In this document: piece after piece, positions 56,418-64,000 of the stretch
Position numbering within the stretch: the stretch's first letter is position 1
How the letters are laid out: every line of letters begins with the position of its first letter
DNA from: Lachnospiraceae bacterium
GTDB lineage: Bacteria > Bacillota > Clostridia > Lachnospirales > Lachnospiraceae
DNA length: 64,000 nucleotides
Direction: 5' to 3'
Assembly (NCBI GenBank): GCA_910574745.1
Contig: CAJTCE010000017.1
Coordinates: forward strand, 1 to 64,000
Notes under the pieces: generated by a model
Databases searched by the model: none
What the model saw: only the letters and a program-made list of their open reading frames with translations
What the model was told of the DNA's origin: nothing
Made by a program: the position numbers and the translations under genes

Positions 56418-56588
56418 ATGGCATTTAAAATCGGAGACGCTTGCGTAGCTTGCGGTGCATGCGAAAGCTGCTGTCCTGTAGGCGCAATCAGCATGGGAGA
56501 CGGCAAATTTGAGATTGATCCCGACAAATGTATCGACTGTGGTACTTGTGCAGGACAGTGCCCTACCGGTGCTATTGCAGCAGAATAA
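56418..56588 (+). CDS. 2[4Fe-4S] ferredoxin
   Basis: A 56-residue clostridial-type ferredoxin: two Cys sets, CVACGACESCCPVGAI and CIDCGTCAGQCPTGAI, each CxxCxxCxxxCP (with one extra Cys in the first). AAGGAGGA lies seven bases before the ATG at 56418; an ATG at 56412 is too close. It lies directly downstream of pflA, is closed by a strong terminator, and is a natural candidate to reduce the PflA cluster, which in E. coli is done by flavodoxin. It is also a general electron carrier in clostridia. Confidence 0.95.
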   Translation: MAFKIGDACVACGACESCCPVGAISMGDGKFEIDPDKCIDCGTCAGQCPTGAIAAE

Positions 56589-56602
56589 TCAACTAATATG
56601 AA

Positions 56603-56647
56603 AGCCGTATATCAGAAAGTTCTCTTTCTGGTATACGGCTTTTTTAT
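56603..56647 (+). terminator. Terminator after the ferredoxin gene
   Basis: GCCGTATA-t-CAGAAAG-ttct-CTTTCTG-g-TATACGGC followed by TTTTTTATT. Confidence 0.9.
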
Positions 56648-56677
56648 TAAAATCTTTTACAAAGGAGTATTTTCCTC

Positions 56678-56875
56678 ATGAAACCATGGAACGAACTAAA
56701 CTATAAAGAAAAATTCATAAGAACCCTTGCTATAACGCCATTTGTCATTATTGCATGTATCCTCGCTCCTGTCTTTCTACGGACGGCATATGCAGTAGCC
56801 GCCATCTTTGTATTAGCAATTACTCTAATCCTGCAGTTAATCTTTACCTACCCAAAATGGAGAAACGGAGAATAA
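56678..56875 (+). CDS. Small membrane protein of unknown function
   Basis: A 65-residue protein with two hydrophobic stretches (about 17-33 and 38-55) and a short charged start (MKPWNELNYKEKFIR) and end (YPKWRNGE). AAAGGAG precedes the ATG, supporting expression. It lies between the ferredoxin terminator and the convergent dnaB gene, whose stop is only 2 bases away. No family recognised. Confidence 0.6.
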   Translation: MKPWNELNYKEKFIRTLAITPFVIIACILAPVFLRTAYAVAAIFVLAITLILQLIFTYPKWRNGE

Positions 56876-56877
56876 CT

Positions 56878-58242
56878 TTAACCCTCATTATGATACCCGC
56901 TCTGCCGCTCCAAATTCGCAAACTTGGTATAATCAGGCAGCCATGCCAGCTTTACCACGCCAATTGGGCCATTTCTCTGCTTTGCGATATTAATTTCTGC
57001 AACTCCCATTTCCTGGGTATCTTTATTGTAATAATCATCCCTGTATATAAACATAACTACATCCGCATCCTGCTCTATAGCGCCGGATTCCCTTAAATCT
57101 GAAAGCATAGGCCGTTTGTCCGGCCTTTGTTCTACTGCACGGCTAAGCTGGGATAATGCAACAACGGGTACATTTAATTCCCTTGCCAATGCCTTTAAAG
57201 AACGGGAAATCTCGGAAATCTCCTGCTGTCTGGACTCCGATGCCGAACGGCCGCTGCCGCTCATCAGCTGCAGATAGTCGATAATAATCAGCTTTAAATC
57301 CTTTTCCATTTTGTACTTTCTGCACTTGCTGCGCAGCTCTGAAATACTAATACCGGGAGTGGCATCAATGATCAGGTTGGAATTACCTACCACACCGGCT
57401 GTTTCAATCAGCTTATCCCAATCGTCATCGGAGAGATTACCGGTCCTGATATTTCCCGAATTCACATTGGATTCCAGGGAAAACAGACGGTTTACCAACT
57501 GAACCTCCGACATTTCCAAGCTGAATATAGCAACCGTAAAATTCTGCTTAAACGCCACATACTGGGCAATATTCAATACAAAAGCGGTTTTCCCCATGGA
57601 AGGTCTGGCCGCTACCAGAATTAAATCGGAAGGCTGCAAGCCCGCAAGCTTATAGTCTAAATCCAAAAAGCCTGTAGGAATTCCCGTAACCGCCCCGCTT
57701 GTCTGGGAAGCCTTTTCAATTTTGTTCATGGCCTCCATAACAATATCTCTGATGGGTATATAATCTCCGGAATTGCGCTTTTGCACCAGAGAAAAGATTT
57801 TTTTCTCCGTCTCTTCCAGAATCACATCCGTTTCTTCCCTGCCTGCATAGCAGGCATTGGCAATATCCTCGTTTAACCGGATCATCTTACGAAGCAGGGC
57901 CTTTTCCGACACAATCTGGCAGTATTGCTTTATGTTCGCCGACGTGGGTACAGCGGCAACCAGATTTCCCAGATATTCCATATTGTTGATTTCCATAGGA
58001 ACGCCTTTTTCACTGAGCTTGTCCTGAAGAGTTACAACATCCACCACTCCATCGCTTTCCTGAAGCTCTACAATGGCCTCAAAAAGCGTTCCGAACTGTT
58101 TCCCGTAAAAATCATCAGGCAACAGCATTTCCGACGCCGTAACGATAGCATCTCTGTCTATCATCATGGAGCCGATGACAGACTGTTCCGCCTCCACGCT
58201 ATGGGGCATTATTCTTTTCATTACCTGTTCTTCTGCTGCCAT
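56878..58242 (-). CDS. dnaB: Replicative DNA helicase
   Basis: DnaB (DnaC in Bacillus naming) is the hexameric helicase at the replication fork. The 454-residue protein has the N-terminal helical domain (PHSVEAEQSVIGSMM), the RecA-like core with Walker A ARPSMGKTA (about 212-220), Walker B LIIIDYLQLM and the arginine-finger region FIYRDDYYN. Length is typical. It is downstream of rplI as in Bacillus. The likely loader is encoded at 26963-27937. Confidence 0.97.
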   Translation of the reverse strand: MAAEEQVMKRIMPHSVEAEQSVIGSMMIDRDAIVTASEMLLPDDFYGKQFGTLFEAIVELQESDGVVDVVTLQDKLSEKGVPMEINNMEYLGNLVAAVPTSANIKQYCQIVSEKALLRKMIRLNEDIANACYAGREETDVILEETEKKIFSLVQKRNSGDYIPIRDIVMEAMNKIEKASQTSGAVTGIPTGFLDLDYKLAGLQPSDLILVAARPSMGKTAFVLNIAQYVAFKQNFTVAIFSLEMSEVQLVNRLFSLESNVNSGNIRTGNLSDDDWDKLIETAGVVGNSNLIIDATPGISISELRSKCRKYKMEKDLKLIIIDYLQLMSGSGRSASESRQQEISEISRSLKALARELNVPVVALSQLSRAVEQRPDKRPMLSDLRESGAIEQDADVVMFIYRDDYYNKDTQEMGVAEINIAKQRNGPIGVVKLAWLPDYTKFANLERQSGYHNEG

Positions 58243-58358
58243 AAAAATCTAACTCTTTCCAGTACTTTATCCGATTCCGCATCCGGCCCTCTTCTCGCCG
58301 GAATATCTTCTGCATGCATCTCTTCCGACCATAGCTCTTGCTTCCGCCTAAAGATTTC

Positions 58359-58805
58359 CTATGCCTCTTCCACTTTCACTCTTAATACTCCGCTTACCTT
58401 GGGATGAAGCTTTACCTTTACCTCATAGGCGCCAAAATTCTTAATTGCCTCCGGCAGTACAATCTTTTTCTTGTCAATTTCCTTTTTGTATTGTTCCTTA
58501 TAAGCTGCGGCAATCTCCTTGGTGGAAATAGAACCGAAGGCTTTTCCGCCTTCCCCGGCCTTCATCTTAACGCTAACGCTCTGTTGTTCCATTTCCGCCG
58601 CAAAATCCTTGGCTTCCTGCAATAACTGCGCCGCCACCTTATCATCATTTGCCTTCTTCAACTTCAGATCATTGAGATTCTTGGGAGTTGCTTCCATTCC
58701 CAGCTTTTTGGGAAGAATAAAATTTCTGGCATATCCGTCATTGACATTGACCAGCTCTCCCTTTTTCCCTAATGATTTCACATCCTCTAATAAAATAACC
58801 TTCAT
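58359..58805 (-). CDS. rplI: 50S ribosomal protein L9
   Basis: bL9 bridges the large subunit near the L1 stalk. The 148-residue product begins [19 protein letters not shown] and has the N-domain, a long connecting helix and the C-domain ([12 protein letters not shown]). AAGGAGAAATCTG precedes the ATG. It lies 2 bp after gdpP; the gdpP-rplI-dnaB order is that of Bacillus. Confidence 0.97.
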   Translation of the reverse strand: MKVILLEDVKSLGKKGELVNVNDGYARNFILPKKLGMEATPKNLNDLKLKKANDDKVAAQLLQEAKDFAAEMEQQSVSVKMKAGEGGKAFGSISTKEIAAAYKEQYKKEIDKKKIVLPEAIKNFGAYEVKVKLHPKVSGVLRVKVEEA

Positions 58806-58807
58806 AA

Positions 58808-60859
58808 TCAGATTTCTCCTTCCTCCTGCATTGTGGTCAAAGTATCCTTCAACCGCTCTGTAGCCTCTTCAAGGGACACATCTCTTAACTGGGCCGCCGC
58901 CACGTTTAAATGACCGCCACCGCCTAATTTTTCCATAATAATCTGGACATTTATCTCATCTATGCTTCGTGCGCTGATATAAATAACCTGATTATAATCT
59001 GTAAGCACAAAGCTTGCTTTTATTCCCGTAATATTCAAGAGTTCATTCGCCGCCTGGGCTCCCACAATCGTAGGATTATGGGCTTCTCCCGCTCTGCCAG
59101 CAGATATGGCAAATACTTCCCTGAAAACAGAAGCCCTGCTGATTGCATCGGCCTTTGCCCGGTAATCATAAGCATCATCCCGGAACATCTTACGCACTCT
59201 GGTAACATCCGCTCCGTTCCGTCTCAAATATGCAGCCGCCTCAAAGGTTCTTACGCCTGCCTTGCTGATAAAGTTGTTGGTATCAATGACGATTCCGCCA
59301 TAGAGGCAATCAGCCTCTGCGCTTTTTAATTTCAGACCGCTTTCCACATACTGAATGACTTCCGTGACCATTTCACAGGCGCTGGATGCATAGGATTCAA
59401 TATAGGAAAGGGTGGCATTTTCAATGACCTCTTCACTCTGCCTGTGATGATCCAGCACAACGATAGAACGGCATTGCTTTAAAAGCTCCGGACATTCCGT
59501 AAGGCTTGGCTTATTTACATCCACAACTACCAGACAGGTATTGGCGCCGGCATACTCCATGGCCTGACTGCTGTTCAAAAGAATCAGTTCTTCTTCGTCC
59601 TCATGGCTGATAAAATGGTCTACCATAGGTTTAATAGACATGGAAACATTATTTAAAACAATAAAGGCGCTTCTTCCCAGGGCTTTGGCAATCCTGTATA
59701 TTCCCACCGCCGCTCCGAAGCTGTCTGCATCCGTCATCCGGTGTCCCATTACGATCACTCTGTCCTTGGACGTAATGATTTCCTTTAAGGCATGAGCCTT
59801 TACACGAGCCTTTACACGAGTATTTTTCTCAACTCTCTGGCTCTTGCCTCCATAATAGCTGACGCCCTCCTGCGTCTTTACCACCGCCTGATCTCCGCCG
59901 CGCCCCAGGGCCAAATCAATAGAGGTTCTGGCATATTCGTAATTCTGTCCATAGGTCAGCCCGCCTACACCCACGCCAATACTTAAAGTAACTGACATTT
60001 CATTTCCGATATTGACCGTCTTTACGTCTTCCAGTAAATCAAAGCGGTTTTCAAGCAGAGCATTTAAGGACTGTTTTCTCAAAATGAAGAAAAATTTATC
60101 TTTTTCCATTTTGCGCACAATGCCATCAATAGAAGCAAAATATTTATTTACTTTTCTTTCTATCAACGCGGTCAGCAAAGACCGTCTGACCTCTTCCACA
60201 CTGTCTAAAGCCTCTTCGTAATTGTCAATATATAACAGACCCACCGCCAGGCTCTGGTTGTCATTTTCACGAAGCGCTATTTTAAGCGCGGTCTCATCAA
60301 AAAGATAAATAGAAATAAGACAGCCCTCGTATACTCCGTCCGACTCAAAAATATCACTGTTTTCCACCATCTCAGCCAAAGGAATCCTTTTCAGCTTTGC
60401 ATGGTAGTCCCTATCGCCCTGCTGAAACTCCACCTCTGTTTCATCCACATCTCCCGTGGGCAGCTTATCTACGGTTATAGTAGGGAAAAAGCTGGTAATC
60501 ATTTTATTTTCCGGCTTTTCCTTTCCTATAATCTGCATAAACGCCTTATTCGCCCATATAATATGTCCGCTTTCATCAAGCAGCGTATTGGGCAGTTCCA
60601 AATCCCGAAGCAGCCTTTTTTGAATCTGCCCGTATTGCGTCGCGAAACTGACCAGCTCCGTCATAATAATCGGGCGGTTAAAATGCTCCAGAAGCAAAAA
60701 AGAAATCAGGTATAACAAGGTAAAGCAGGATAAAATAATCCCCGCCTTCACATTCACAGTATATATGGCCACATTCGTCGCTGCCAACAGAATACCAAAC
60801 CACACCGGCATCTGAAAATACAGCCGCAGCCTTCCCTTAAATTTCAAATTGTTTTTCAT
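58808..60859 (-). CDS. gdpP: Cyclic-di-AMP phosphodiesterase
   Basis: GdpP hydrolyses c-di-AMP, which controls potassium and osmolyte balance and cell-wall state. The 683-residue protein has two transmembrane helices (about 15-55), a PAS-like domain (about 80-170), a degenerate GGDEF domain (about 180-310) and the DHH-DHHA1 phosphoesterase: [32 protein letters not shown] and [12 protein letters not shown]. Catalytic metal residues are intact. ATG 60859 is preferred (GAGG upstream); a GTG at 60883 has no ribosome site. A 12-bp in-frame duplication lies in the linker before the DHH domain (59794-59820). Confidence 0.95.
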   Translation of the reverse strand: MKNNLKFKGRLRLYFQMPVWFGILLAATNVAIYTVNVKAGIILSCFTLLYLISFLLLEHFNRPIIMTELVSFATQYGQIQKRLLRDLELPNTLLDESGHIIWANKAFMQIIGKEKPENKMITSFFPTITVDKLPTGDVDETEVEFQQGDRDYHAKLKRIPLAEMVENSDIFESDGVYEGCLISIYLFDETALKIALRENDNQSLAVGLLYIDNYEEALDSVEEVRRSLLTALIERKVNKYFASIDGIVRKMEKDKFFFILRKQSLNALLENRFDLLEDVKTVNIGNEMSVTLSIGVGVGGLTYGQNYEYARTSIDLALGRGGDQAVVKTQEGVSYYGGKSQRVEKNTRVKARVKAHALKEIITSKDRVIVMGHRMTDADSFGAAVGIYRIAKALGRSAFIVLNNVSMSIKPMVDHFISHEDEEELILLNSSQAMEYAGANTCLVVVDVNKPSLTECPELLKQCRSIVVLDHHRQSEEVIENATLSYIESYASSACEMVTEVIQYVESGLKLKSAEADCLYGGIVIDTNNFISKAGVRTFEAAAYLRRNGADVTRVRKMFRDDAYDYRAKADAISRASVFREVFAISAGRAGEAHNPTIVGAQAANELLNITGIKASFVLTDYNQVIYISARSIDEINVQIIMEKLGGGGHLNVAAAQLRDVSLEEATERLKDTLTTMQEEGEI

Positions 60860-60995
60860 ATATCCGATTTCCTCTTTATTCACTTAAAATATTAAAAAGG
60901 TAAAAAATCTATATATGGCTTATTATAACATTAAAGTAACATTTTTACCATTATAAAATCGTCAAATGTGAACGGGACCCATAACACACAAAAGG

Positions 60996-61560
60996 GATGC
61001 CTTTTATGAGCTCAAAAACAAAAGGCTGACGGCAGATGTATTGGATAAATTGAATGATCAGTTTCTCCGCCGCCTGCAAAAAGAAAATCTGATCACATCG
61101 AAAGAACTCTTTATTGACGGAACTAAAATAGAAGCCAATGCAAACCGCTATCCCTTTGTATGGAGAGGAACAGTCAATTATCGTCTTGCAGGATTATTGG
61201 ATACGATTGATTCGTTGTACCAGAAATATAACGAATTGATTGATGAAAATGAGTATGGCGTAAAACATGACGTTCCCCATTGGAAATCCTGAAGCTTCAG
61301 AAAAATCTGAAACAGATCGCGCAGAAGGAACAGATTGCGTTTGTTTACAAAAAAGGAAAACCGGATATCCAGCAGCTTTATGAAGAATTAGAGGTCTGCA
61401 GCGAACGTCTTATGGGATACAAAGAGTGCTTTGAGATCATGGGAAAAGGCAGGAACAGCATGACCGGACAGATTATGACACGCTGATCCCGATTTTAGAA
61501 AAGCATAAAAACGCATTATGTCTGTCATGACGGCAGAAAACTGCATCATATCCGCACAGA
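60996..61560 (+). mobile_element. Decayed IS1182-family transposase
   Basis: Plus-strand pieces in different frames match successive parts of an IS1182-type DDE transposase: DAFYELKNKRLTADVLDKLN then ELFIDGTKIEANANRYPFVW (60996-61292), LEILKLQKNLK to MGKGRN (about 61281-61455), RTDYDTLIPILEKHKN (about 61462-61510) and YVCHDGRKLHHIRTE (about 61517-61561). The N-terminus and the segments between the pieces are missing. It is non-functional, has no visible terminal repeats and lies just upstream of gdpP. Confidence 0.7.
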
Positions 61561-61747
61561 GACCAGGCAGGCTGGCTGTACACAGCCTTTTAAACCGCAA
61601 AAATCAAAAAAAGAATTGATTTCTATCCGTATTGATAAAAGCCTTTTGCAACAAGTTGACCGACTGACGTCCCAAAACAACAGCAGCCGTAATGAATTTA
61701 TTGTGCAGTCAATTTCCTTTGCCATCGAAAATATTCTGGAAGAATAA
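61497..61747 (+). pseudogene. Ribbon-helix-helix (CopG-like) fragment fused to the IS remnant
   Basis: The frame ending at TAA 61745-61747 encodes a good ribbon-helix-helix domain in its last 45 residues: KELISIRIDKSLLQQVDRL, then SRNEFIVQSISFAIENI. Upstream the same frame is transposase debris (YVCHDGRKLHHI), with no ATG after the previous stop at 61496. Either the native start has been lost in a deletion that joined it to the IS remnant, or it starts at a non-ATG codon. The RHH part itself shows no lesion. Confidence 0.6.
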
Positions 61748-61791
61748 ATTCTTCTCCCACTCTTATAAAAAACACAAAAGATTAATGCTGC

Positions 61792-61830
61792 AAAAAGCAA
61801 AAAAACCGGCTACTCTTTCAAATAGCCGGT
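61792..61830 (-). terminator. Terminator of the rpsF-ssb-rpsR operon
   Basis: On the minus strand ACCGGCTA-n10-TAGCCGGT is followed by TTTTTTGC. Confidence 0.85.
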
Positions 61831-61898
61831 CTCTGACTTATGATATTATTTAACTAATCTGCCACTTCAACCGCAAATCCAAGTCTGCGGGCTAAAGC

Positions 61899-62162
61899 TT
61901 AATCCTGTACATAAGGCATCAGTGCGATATGACGCGCACGCTTGATAGCTACCGTCAAAGCTCTCTGATGTTTTGCACAGTTTCCTGTGATTCTTCTGGG
62001 AAGGATTTTTCCTCTTTCAGATACATATCTTTTTAATTTAGCAGCATCTTTGTAATCGATAACATTATCTTTTCCACAGAATACACATACTTTTTTTCTT
62101 CTACGGATTCCGCCTCTTCTCTTCATGGGAGAATCGGATTTCTCTGTCTTATTAAAAGCCAT
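61899..62162 (-). CDS. rpsR: 30S ribosomal protein S18, zinc-binding form
   Basis: bS18 binds 16S rRNA with bS6. The 87-residue protein has the conserved core ([22 protein letters not shown]) and a Cys26-x2-Cys29 ... Cys62-x2-His65 set, so it is the C+ form expected to bind zinc. GGAGGCAATGAC precedes the ATG. It ends the rpsF-ssb-rpsR operon. Confidence 0.97.
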   Translation of the reverse strand: MAFNKTEKSDSPMKRRGGIRRRKKVCVFCGKDNVIDYKDAAKLKRYVSERGKILPRRITGNCAKHQRALTVAIKRARHIALMPYVQD

Positions 62163-62189
62163 GTCATTGCCTCCATTCTTAATCAGTTT

Positions 62190-62633
62190 CTAATTGAACG
62201 GCAATTCTTCGATTCCATCGGGAATATTCATAAAACCTTCGCCTGCCGCAACGGGAGCCGCATTCTGCATCGGTACATAACCACCGTTATCGCCGCCCTG
62301 CTGGCTGGCCTTGCTCTCTGCAAATTCCTGTTCTTCCACAACCACTTCCGTCGTATAAACCTTTACGCCATCCTTGTTGGTATAGCTGCCGGTCTGGATG
62401 CGGCCTGTAACAGCAATCTTAATCCCCTTATGGAAATACTTCTCAGCAAATTCGCCCTGTCTGCCAAAAGCAACGCAGTTAATAAAGTCTGCTGTCTGTC
62501 CGTCGGGGTTATTGCGGTTCTGTCTGCGGTCAACCGCCAGGGAATATCTTGCAATGGCAAGAGGAGTCTCGCCCTGTGAATATCTTACTTCCGGATCTCT
62601 TGTTAAGCGTCCCATTAGAATTACTTTATTCAT
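62190..62633 (-). CDS. ssb: Single-stranded DNA-binding protein
   Basis: SSB coats single-stranded DNA. The 147-residue product begins MNKVILMGRLTRDPEVRYS with the OB fold (about 1-105), then a Gly/Gln-rich linker and the acidic tail DGIEELPFN, close to the usual DDDIPF-type end that recruits partners. AGGAAATAAAG precedes the ATG. Placed between rpsF and rpsR as in Bacillus. Confidence 0.97.
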   Translation of the reverse strand: MNKVILMGRLTRDPEVRYSQGETPLAIARYSLAVDRRQNRNNPDGQTADFINCVAFGRQGEFAEKYFHKGIKIAVTGRIQTGSYTNKDGVKVYTTEVVVEEQEFAESKASQQGGDNGGYVPMQNAAPVAAGEGFMNIPDGIEELPFN

Positions 62634-62652
62634 CTTTATTTCCTACTTTCTA

Positions 62653-62943
62653 TTATGCCTCGTCTTGTCTTACGCATAAATATCTGATGACATTTTCCAT
62701 GATACGAATGCTGTTTTCAACTTCGTAAGGAACAGATGCCTCAGCATCGAACTGGATGAAGTAGTAGAAAGCTTCTTTCATTTTCTGAATGTCATAAGCA
62801 AGTCTCTTCTTGCCCCATTCATCAACGTTTGTAACTGTTCCACCGAATCTCTCGATATAAGCTTTTACTTTTTCGATAGTAGCAGCTCTTTCATCGTCTT
62901 CGATTTTAGCACTGACAACAACGGCTAATTCATATTTGTTCAT
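62653..62943 (-). CDS. rpsF: 30S ribosomal protein S6
   Basis: bS6 is a small-subunit protein paired with bS18. The 96-residue protein begins MNKYELAVVVSAKIEDDER and has VDEWGKKRLAYDIQKMKEAFY. AAGGAGGTAACGAAGC is a strong ribosome site. It is the first gene of the operon; I could not identify the S6:S18-type leader motif in the 5' region. Confidence 0.97.
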   Translation of the reverse strand: MNKYELAVVVSAKIEDDERAATIEKVKAYIERFGGTVTNVDEWGKKRLAYDIQKMKEAFYYFIQFDAEASVPYEVENSIRIMENVIRYLCVRQDEA

Positions 62944-63042
62944 GCTTCGTTACCTCCTTTTGGTCTCTGGCCCCTTATCCATGTAAGGAGCAAGGATAAA
63001 ATATATCACAGAAGGATATGATAGCATGGTTTTCCACATTTT

Positions 63043-63225
63043 TCAAGCTTTTTTCTGTATTTCTTTTGTGTTTTTCTCCACCAGCTTCCTGGCAATCATG
63101 ATCTGGTGCCCGCAGCCGCAGCACTTTAAACGGAAGTCCGCGCCCACCCGCAGAACCTCCCATTGCCTGCTGCCGCAAGGATGGGGTTTTTTCAGCGTTA
63201 CAAGGTCGCCTACCTGATAATCCAT
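63043..63225 (-). CDS. DUF951-domain protein
   Basis: A 60-residue protein of the DUF951 family, typical of the rpsF neighbourhood in Firmicutes: DYQVGDLVTLKKPHPCGSRQW, then CCGCGH, with four Cys and His that fit a zinc-binding site. ATG 63225 follows GGAAAGGAG; the open frame reaches 63243. Its function is not established; a nucleic-acid-binding role is likely from its small SH3-like basic character. Confidence 0.88.
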   Translation of the reverse strand: MDYQVGDLVTLKKPHPCGSRQWEVLRVGADFRLKCCGCGHQIMIARKLVEKNTKEIQKKA

Positions 63226-63305
63226 CTTAAAACTCCTTTCCAAGTTTACCTTTTATTCCCGTACAGTGAATTGTACCGCTGTTTAGCCGATTATAACCCG
63301 AAACA

Positions 63306-64000
63306 CTAGGCATGGACCTTTATCTTTGAAAGTATTTCCCCAATAGACCCGCTGATGACCAAATCCGCCGTATTATCCCTGGAGGTAGGCGCTTTGTTTA
63401 TCAGAACCAGCCTGGAACCACTGTAATAGTCAATGAGCCCCGCCGCCGGATAAACCACCAGGGATGTTCCACCGATAATCAACATATCCGCCTGGCTGAT
63501 CGCCTTAATTGCACCACTTAAAACCTTGTTGTCCAGACCTTCCTCATACAAAACCACATCCGGCTTAAGGGGTCCGCCACAGCTGCATTTGGGCACTCCC
63601 TCCGAGGTCAGAATATACTCCGCGCCATAAAAATTTCCGCACTCCTCGCAATAATTCCGCAAAACACTGCCATGTAGCTCATATACGCATTTGCTTCCCG
63701 CCGCCTGATGCAGCCCGTCTATATTCTGAGTAATAACAGCCCTAAGCTTCCCCACCGCTTCCAGCTCGGCAAGCTTCAAGTGGGCCGCATTGGGCTTTGC
63801 ATCCAGATACAACATTTTATCTCTGTAAAATTTATAAAATTCCTCCGGCCTGTTCCGGTAAAATGTATGGCTTAAGATCGTCTCCGGCGGATAATCATAT
63901 TTTTGATGATATAATCCGTCCACACTTCTAAAATCCGGAATGCCGCTTTCCGTAGATACACCTGCTCCCCCGAAAAACACAATGGAACTGCTTTCATCAA
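63306..64000 (-). CDS. Sir2-family NAD-dependent protein deacylase (5' end outside window)
   Basis: Sirtuins remove acyl groups from lysine using NAD. At least 231 residues are visible, with the N-terminus beyond 64000. Motifs present: FFGGAGVSTESGIPDFR (NAD loop), TQNIDGLH, the catalytic His in ELHGSV, zinc cysteines in NYCEECG and PKCSCGG, GGTSLVVYPA and the LINKAP segment. All catalytic residues visible are intact. The reading is open to the window edge (residues DESSSIV precede the GTG at 63980), so this GTG is not the start. It links to NAD metabolism, and pncB is also in this window. Confidence 0.94.
   Translation of the reverse strand, partial: DESSSIVFFGGAGVSTESGIPDFRSVDGLYHQKYDYPPETILSHTFYRNRPEEFYKFYRDKMLYLDAKPNAAHLKLAELEAVGKLRAVITQNIDGLHQAAGSKCVYELHGSVLRNYCEECGNFYGAEYILTSEGVPKCSCGGPLKPDVVLYEEGLDNKVLSGAIKAISQADMLIIGGTSLVVYPAAGLIDYYSGSRLVLINKAPTSRDNTADLVISGSIGEILSKIKVHA

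Noticed and set aside
61899-62943. S6:S18 leader motif in front of rpsF
   Set aside because: I could not find the expected paired elements in the short 5' region.

Overview
The window is ordinary chromosomal DNA from a low-to-mid GC, endospore-forming Clostridia member, most likely a Lachnospiraceae-type gut anaerobe. The evidence is SpoVT, SpoVG, a CwlD-like amidase and a SleB-type hydrolase; a clostridial GlgC/GlgD pair; meso-diaminopimelate dehydrogenase; a c-ring with a sodium-type signature; and an anaerobic pyruvate formate-lyase locus. Strong AGGAGG ribosome sites and sigma-A-like promoters occur throughout. Several blocks follow Bacillus gene order (spoVG/pth/mfd/spoVT; Sua5-rpiB-upp-atp; rpsF-ssb-rpsR near rplI-dnaB-gdpP). 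I saw no rRNA, tRNA, CRISPR array or prophage.

Layout. 1-3200: end of an unknown gene, then an MFS transporter plus pncB operon. 3260-7163 (minus): an HTH-regulator remnant, a flavin-binding protein, a hypothetical protein and a phospholipid operon (PAP2 - VTT protein - PssA - Psd). 7740-15511 (minus): a large FtsX-like permease without an ATPase, SpoVT, and a cluster in which a small acidic protein lies directly upstream of a hybrid histidine kinase. 15657-23767 (minus): mfd, pth, ddh, spoVG, glgD, glgC. 24215-29134 (plus): murC, a cluster of DnaA boxes, a DnaD-domain protein, a DnaC/DnaI-like loader and a long-form PRPP synthetase. 29223-34816: zinc-ribbon protein, preQ1-riboswitch candidate plus queT, a secreted protein with a degenerate C39-like domain, a METTL25-like methyltransferase. 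35019-42081 (minus): complete F-type ATP synthase operon. 42303-49836: DUF402 protein, cell-wall hydrolases, dCMP deaminase, upp, rpiB, Sua5. 50416-56875 (mostly plus): mecA, a broken LysM gene, DUF1858 and the pyruvate formate-lyase locus. 56878-64000 (minus): dnaB, rplI, gdpP, a decayed IS1182-like element, rpsR, ssb, rpsF, DUF951, Sir2.

The most unusual system is the pyruvate formate-lyase locus at 52577-56647. The catalytic chain (679 aa, Cys406-Cys407) stops exactly where the C-terminal glycyl-radical domain should begin, and that domain is a separate 80-aa gene 298 bp downstream. Together they total 759 residues, about the length of intact E. coli PflB. Between them lie a small Cys-containing protein and a 10-bp GC-rich intercistronic hairpin; the activase and a 2[4Fe-4S] ferredoxin follow. 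The small protein has a paralogue at 14084-14299, next to the hybrid kinase, so a small uncharacterised protein family appears to be used twice in this genome.

Other points of note: tandem DnaA boxes upstream of primosome-type genes; a LysM-protein gene broken by two homopolymer frameshifts and a stop; a C39-like domain that seems to have lost catalytic Cys and His; and several start-codon corrections (GTG for mfd, atpC and the VTT gene; TTG for atpF).
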